From Lutibacter sp. (lineage in GTDB: Bacteria; Bacteroidota; Bacteroidia; Flavobacteriales; Flavobacteriaceae), in the NCBI GenBank assembly GCA_030656195.1, contig JAUSOJ010000226.1:1-43962 (forward strand): a stretch of DNA of 43,962 nucleotides. Reading direction: 5' to 3'. Positions 41,923 to 43,962 of this stretch are shown here, piece by piece; the stretch's first letter is position 1, and the number at the start of each line of letters is the position of its first letter. The position numbers were made by a program, and so were the translations under genes. The notes under the pieces were generated by a model. The model saw nothing but the letters and a program-made list of their open reading frames with translations. It did no database searches and was not told where the DNA came from.

Positions 41923-42777
41923 TTATTGTAATTTTTTTTGCCATTTGTTCCTAAAATAAACGGCTATTCCATTCATGATAAAGGTAATTAATAATAAGAT
42001 AATAATGGCTGCAGCAGCATTGTCTATAAACCCTTGTTGCGGTCTGGAAATCCAGTTAAAAATTTGGATTGGCAACACTGAAAATTGGTCTAGCGGACCT
42101 TGAGGCGCAAAAGGCACATAGGCCAAAGCACCCACAACAATTAACGGAGCTGTTTCACCAACTGCTCTTGAAAGCGCCAAAATTACGCCAGTTAAAATAC
42201 CGCCGCTTGATGCCGGCAATATCTGATTCCATATTGTTTGCCACTTTGAGGCGCCCAATGCATACGATGCGTCTCGAATTGAATTTGGAACCGCTTTTAT
42301 GGCTTCTCTGGTCGCCACAATAATAATGGGCAGAATTAATAGCGATAAAGTTAAAGCACCCGCCAAAACACTTGCGCCTAAATTCATGATTCTCACAAAA
42401 ACTTCCAATCCCAGCAATCCGTAAATAATGGATGGAACGCCCGCCAAGTTGGAAATATTAATTTCCAGCAATGCTGAAAGCCTGTTTTTTTTAGCGTATT
42501 CTTCCAAGTAAACCCCAGCAGCAACACTTATGGGAAATGAAATTATTGCCGTTAGAACCAAAACCCACACACTCCCCATAAGCGGCGTCCATATTCCGGA
42601 TTTCTCTGGTTTTCGGGACGGCAAATCGGTAATAAAAGCCCAATCTATTCTGCTTAATCCATCAACTAAGATTCCGCCAATAAAAATAACCAGCATTACC
42701 AACCCTATTAAGGTACAAGCAATTCCCCAAAATTTGAACAATTGATCTTTCAGTCTGTTTTTCTGAATGCTAGTCAT
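41923..42777 (-). CDS. pstA: Phosphate ABC transporter permease PstA
   Basis: 284 residues, six predicted transmembrane helices. The EAA-type motif region ([20 protein letters not shown] and onwards) that contacts PstB, and the segment [18 protein letters not shown], are characteristic. It forms the membrane channel with PstC. The start overlaps the end of pstC by 8 nt, indicating translational coupling. Confidence 0.93.
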   Translation of the reverse strand: MTSIQKNRLKDQLFKFWGIACTLIGLVMLVIFIGGILVDGLSRIDWAFITDLPSRKPEKSGIWTPLMGSVWVLVLTAIISFPISVAAGVYLEEYAKKNRLSALLEINISNLAGVPSIIYGLLGLEVFVRIMNLGASVLAGALTLSLLILPIIIVATREAIKAVPNSIRDASYALGASKWQTIWNQILPASSGGILTGVILALSRAVGETAPLIVVGALAYVPFAPQGPLDQFSVLPIQIFNWISRPQQGFIDNAAAAIIILLLITFIMNGIAVYFRNKWQKKLQ

Positions 42778-43648
42778 ATTTTTCTCGGTATTTTTTTCTG
42801 ATTCGGAAACTCAAGGTATTCAATAAAAAGGTAAATACAAATAAGGTAATTCCTGCCGCAAAAATAGTTCTGTACTCTAATGAGCCATGTTGCACATCGC
42901 CTAAACTTACCTGAACAATGTAAGCGGTTATGGTTTCAACAGGGACCGTTGGGTCTAATGTTAGTCTAGGTTGTTGGCCTGCGGCAATTGCCACAATCAT
43001 TGTTTCTCCAATGGCTCTTGAAATGGCCAAAATAATGGATACAATAATACCGGAAGATGCTGCCGGGACCACCACTTTAAAAGCGGTTTGAAGTCGGGTT
43101 GCGCCCATACCGTAAGAAGCTTCCCTCAATGATTTTGGAACAGCAAATAAAGCGTCTTCACTTAAGGAAGACACAAATGGTATAATCATAATTCCCATCA
43201 CAATACCGGCAGAAAGCGAGTTAAATCCCGATAAACTAGGCATAAACTGCTGTAAATAGGGCGTAACCACCACCAAGGCAAAAAATCCGTAAACTACCGA
43301 TGGCACTGCTGCCAAAAGTTCCAATAACGGCTTGATTGTTTTTCTAAAACTTCTTGGGGCATACTCACTTAAATAAATACTGATGGACAAACCAATTGGC
43401 AATGCCACAGAAATTGCGATAAAGGTGGTAAGCAGTGTTCCTGAAAGCAACGGAAGAATTCCGTAATGTTTTTCAGTAAATAAAGGTGTCCATTGCGTAT
43501 CGGTGAAAAAATCGAAAATAGAGACCTCTTTAAAGAATAGGAAAGCTTCAATGGCAAGCACTAAAATAATGCCAATGGTCACTGCAATTGTGACTAATGC
43601 ACTTGATAAAAGTGATTTTTCAATGATTAATTCTTTGATTTTACGCAT
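42770..43648 (-). CDS. pstC: Phosphate ABC transporter permease PstC
   Basis: 292 residues, six helices, with LLELLAAVPSVVYGFFALVV, the EAA-like LREASYGMGATRLQTAFKVV, and SRAIGETMIVAIAAG. It pairs with PstA in the inner membrane. Separated from pstS by a strong hairpin (43664-43696), and overlaps pstA by 8 nt. Confidence 0.93.
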   Translation of the reverse strand: MRKIKELIIEKSLLSSALVTIAVTIGIILVLAIEAFLFFKEVSIFDFFTDTQWTPLFTEKHYGILPLLSGTLLTTFIAISVALPIGLSISIYLSEYAPRSFRKTIKPLLELLAAVPSVVYGFFALVVVTPYLQQFMPSLSGFNSLSAGIVMGIMIIPFVSSLSEDALFAVPKSLREASYGMGATRLQTAFKVVVPAASSGIIVSIILAISRAIGETMIVAIAAGQQPRLTLDPTVPVETITAYIVQVSLGDVQHGSLEYRTIFAAGITLFVFTFLLNTLSFRIRKKYREKYD

Positions 43649-43663
43649 TAAATTTTATTTAAA

Positions 43664-43696
43664 ACAAAATCAGATGTAAGATACATCTGATTTTGT
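43664..43696 (-). terminator. Intraoperonic hairpin between pstS and pstC
   Basis: Perfect 15-bp stem ACAAAATCAGATGTA/TACATCTGATTTTGT (43664-43678 and 43682-43696) with a 3-nt loop. It follows the pstS stop by 16 nt. Likely a partial terminator or 3' stabiliser that yields more PstS than permease. Confidence 0.7.
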
Positions 43697-43712
43697 TATG
43701 TTTAGATTTTGT

Positions 43713-43962
43713 TTATTTGTTTTTTTCAACAAAAGCTTTAAAATTTTCTTTTTGTTTTGCGTAAAGTGCTGCAGGCAATTTAATGTAACCTACATCTTCA
43801 GATAATTCGGCTGCATTGTCAAGATAGAAATTAACAAACTCAATCACTTCCGGATGCTTCATGGAAGTGCTGTTTACATAAATAAACATTGGCCTTGATA
43901 AAGGACTGTAGGTTCCGTTGCTTACTGTTTCCAATGACGGTAATACCACTTCTGTTCCGTTA
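43713..43962 (-). CDS. pstS: Phosphate-binding protein PstS, C-terminal part (5' end outside window)
   Basis: The frame is open to the right edge; 83 codons are visible. The segment [15 protein letters not shown] is characteristic of PstS-family substrate-binding proteins, and the remainder ([20 protein letters not shown], ending FKAFVEKNK) is the usual C-terminal helix. It captures phosphate in the periplasm for PstC/PstA/PstB. The start and signal sequence are outside the window, so the promoter and any Pho box of this operon cannot be judged. Confidence 0.9.
   Translation of the reverse strand, partial: NGTEVVLPSLETVSNGTYSPLSRPMFIYVNSTSMKHPEVIEFVNFYLDNAAELSEDVGYIKLPAALYAKQKENFKAFVEKNK

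Overview
The window is AT-rich chromosomal DNA from a member of the Bacteroidota, most likely family Flavobacteriaceae. The evidence is gene content (TonB-dependent receptor with carboxypeptidase-like N-terminus, and the lineage-typical families DUF3078, DUF4270, DUF4271, DUF4296 and DUF3109), the near absence of Shine-Dalgarno sequences, and many copies of the Bacteroidota -7 promoter element TAnnTTTG. I cannot name the genus. No tRNA, rRNA, CRISPR array, insertion sequence or prophage is visible; this is mostly a housekeeping segment with unusual intergenic DNA.

Layout. 1-4.1 kb: the end of a secreted repeat protein and a TonB-dependent receptor. 4.1-7 kb: a small YwqK-like secreted protein, a probable unannotated Cys-rich miniprotein (4782-4943) and a ClC channel with CBS domains. 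7-13.4 kb: glycerophosphodiesterase, a small membrane protein, tadA, dxs, a DUF3078 protein and an ALDH7-type dehydrogenase. 13.7-15.5 kb: an ECF sigma factor followed by a protein joining an anti-sigma-like N-terminus to a beta-barrel-like C-terminus. 15.5-19 kb: LuxE-like acyltransferase, tyrS and an epimerase. 19-24.5 kb: DUF4296 lipoprotein, dihydroorotase and polyprenol-phosphate glycosyltransferase in one direction, DUF4271 and hemD in the other, then radA. 25-27.3 kb: flippase-like protein, panD, panC. 27.3-31.6 kb: a half-length GT5 protein, DUF4270 lipoprotein and glmS in one operon. 31.7-34 kb: a possible 38-residue membrane peptide, a short FAD protein, MarC, DUF3109. 34.2-37.8 kb: nrdB-nrdA. 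37.8-44 kb: phosphate uptake, with a PiT permease fused to a PhoU-like domain, then phoU, pstB, pstA, pstC and the 3' end of pstS.

Functional themes are phosphate acquisition (PiT, Pst, PhoU, GlpQ), cofactor and envelope precursors (dxs, panC, panD, hemD, glmS, polyprenol-phosphate sugar transfer), nucleotide supply (dihydroorotase, class I RNR) and translation (tyrS, tadA).

The most notable structure is non-coding. (1) A composite GC-rich double-hairpin repeat occurs three times (about 6.8, 13.5 and 24.9 kb), each time downstream of a gene and in the same orientation to it. (2) Several genes have TAnnTTTG only 4-5 nt before the start codon, predicting leaderless mRNAs. (3) Three TTAAGTT heptamers at an 11-bp period resemble an OmpR/PhoB-type binding site. 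(4) nrdB and nrdA share an identical 15-nt leader motif. (5) Two small ORFs lie in gaps between larger genes.
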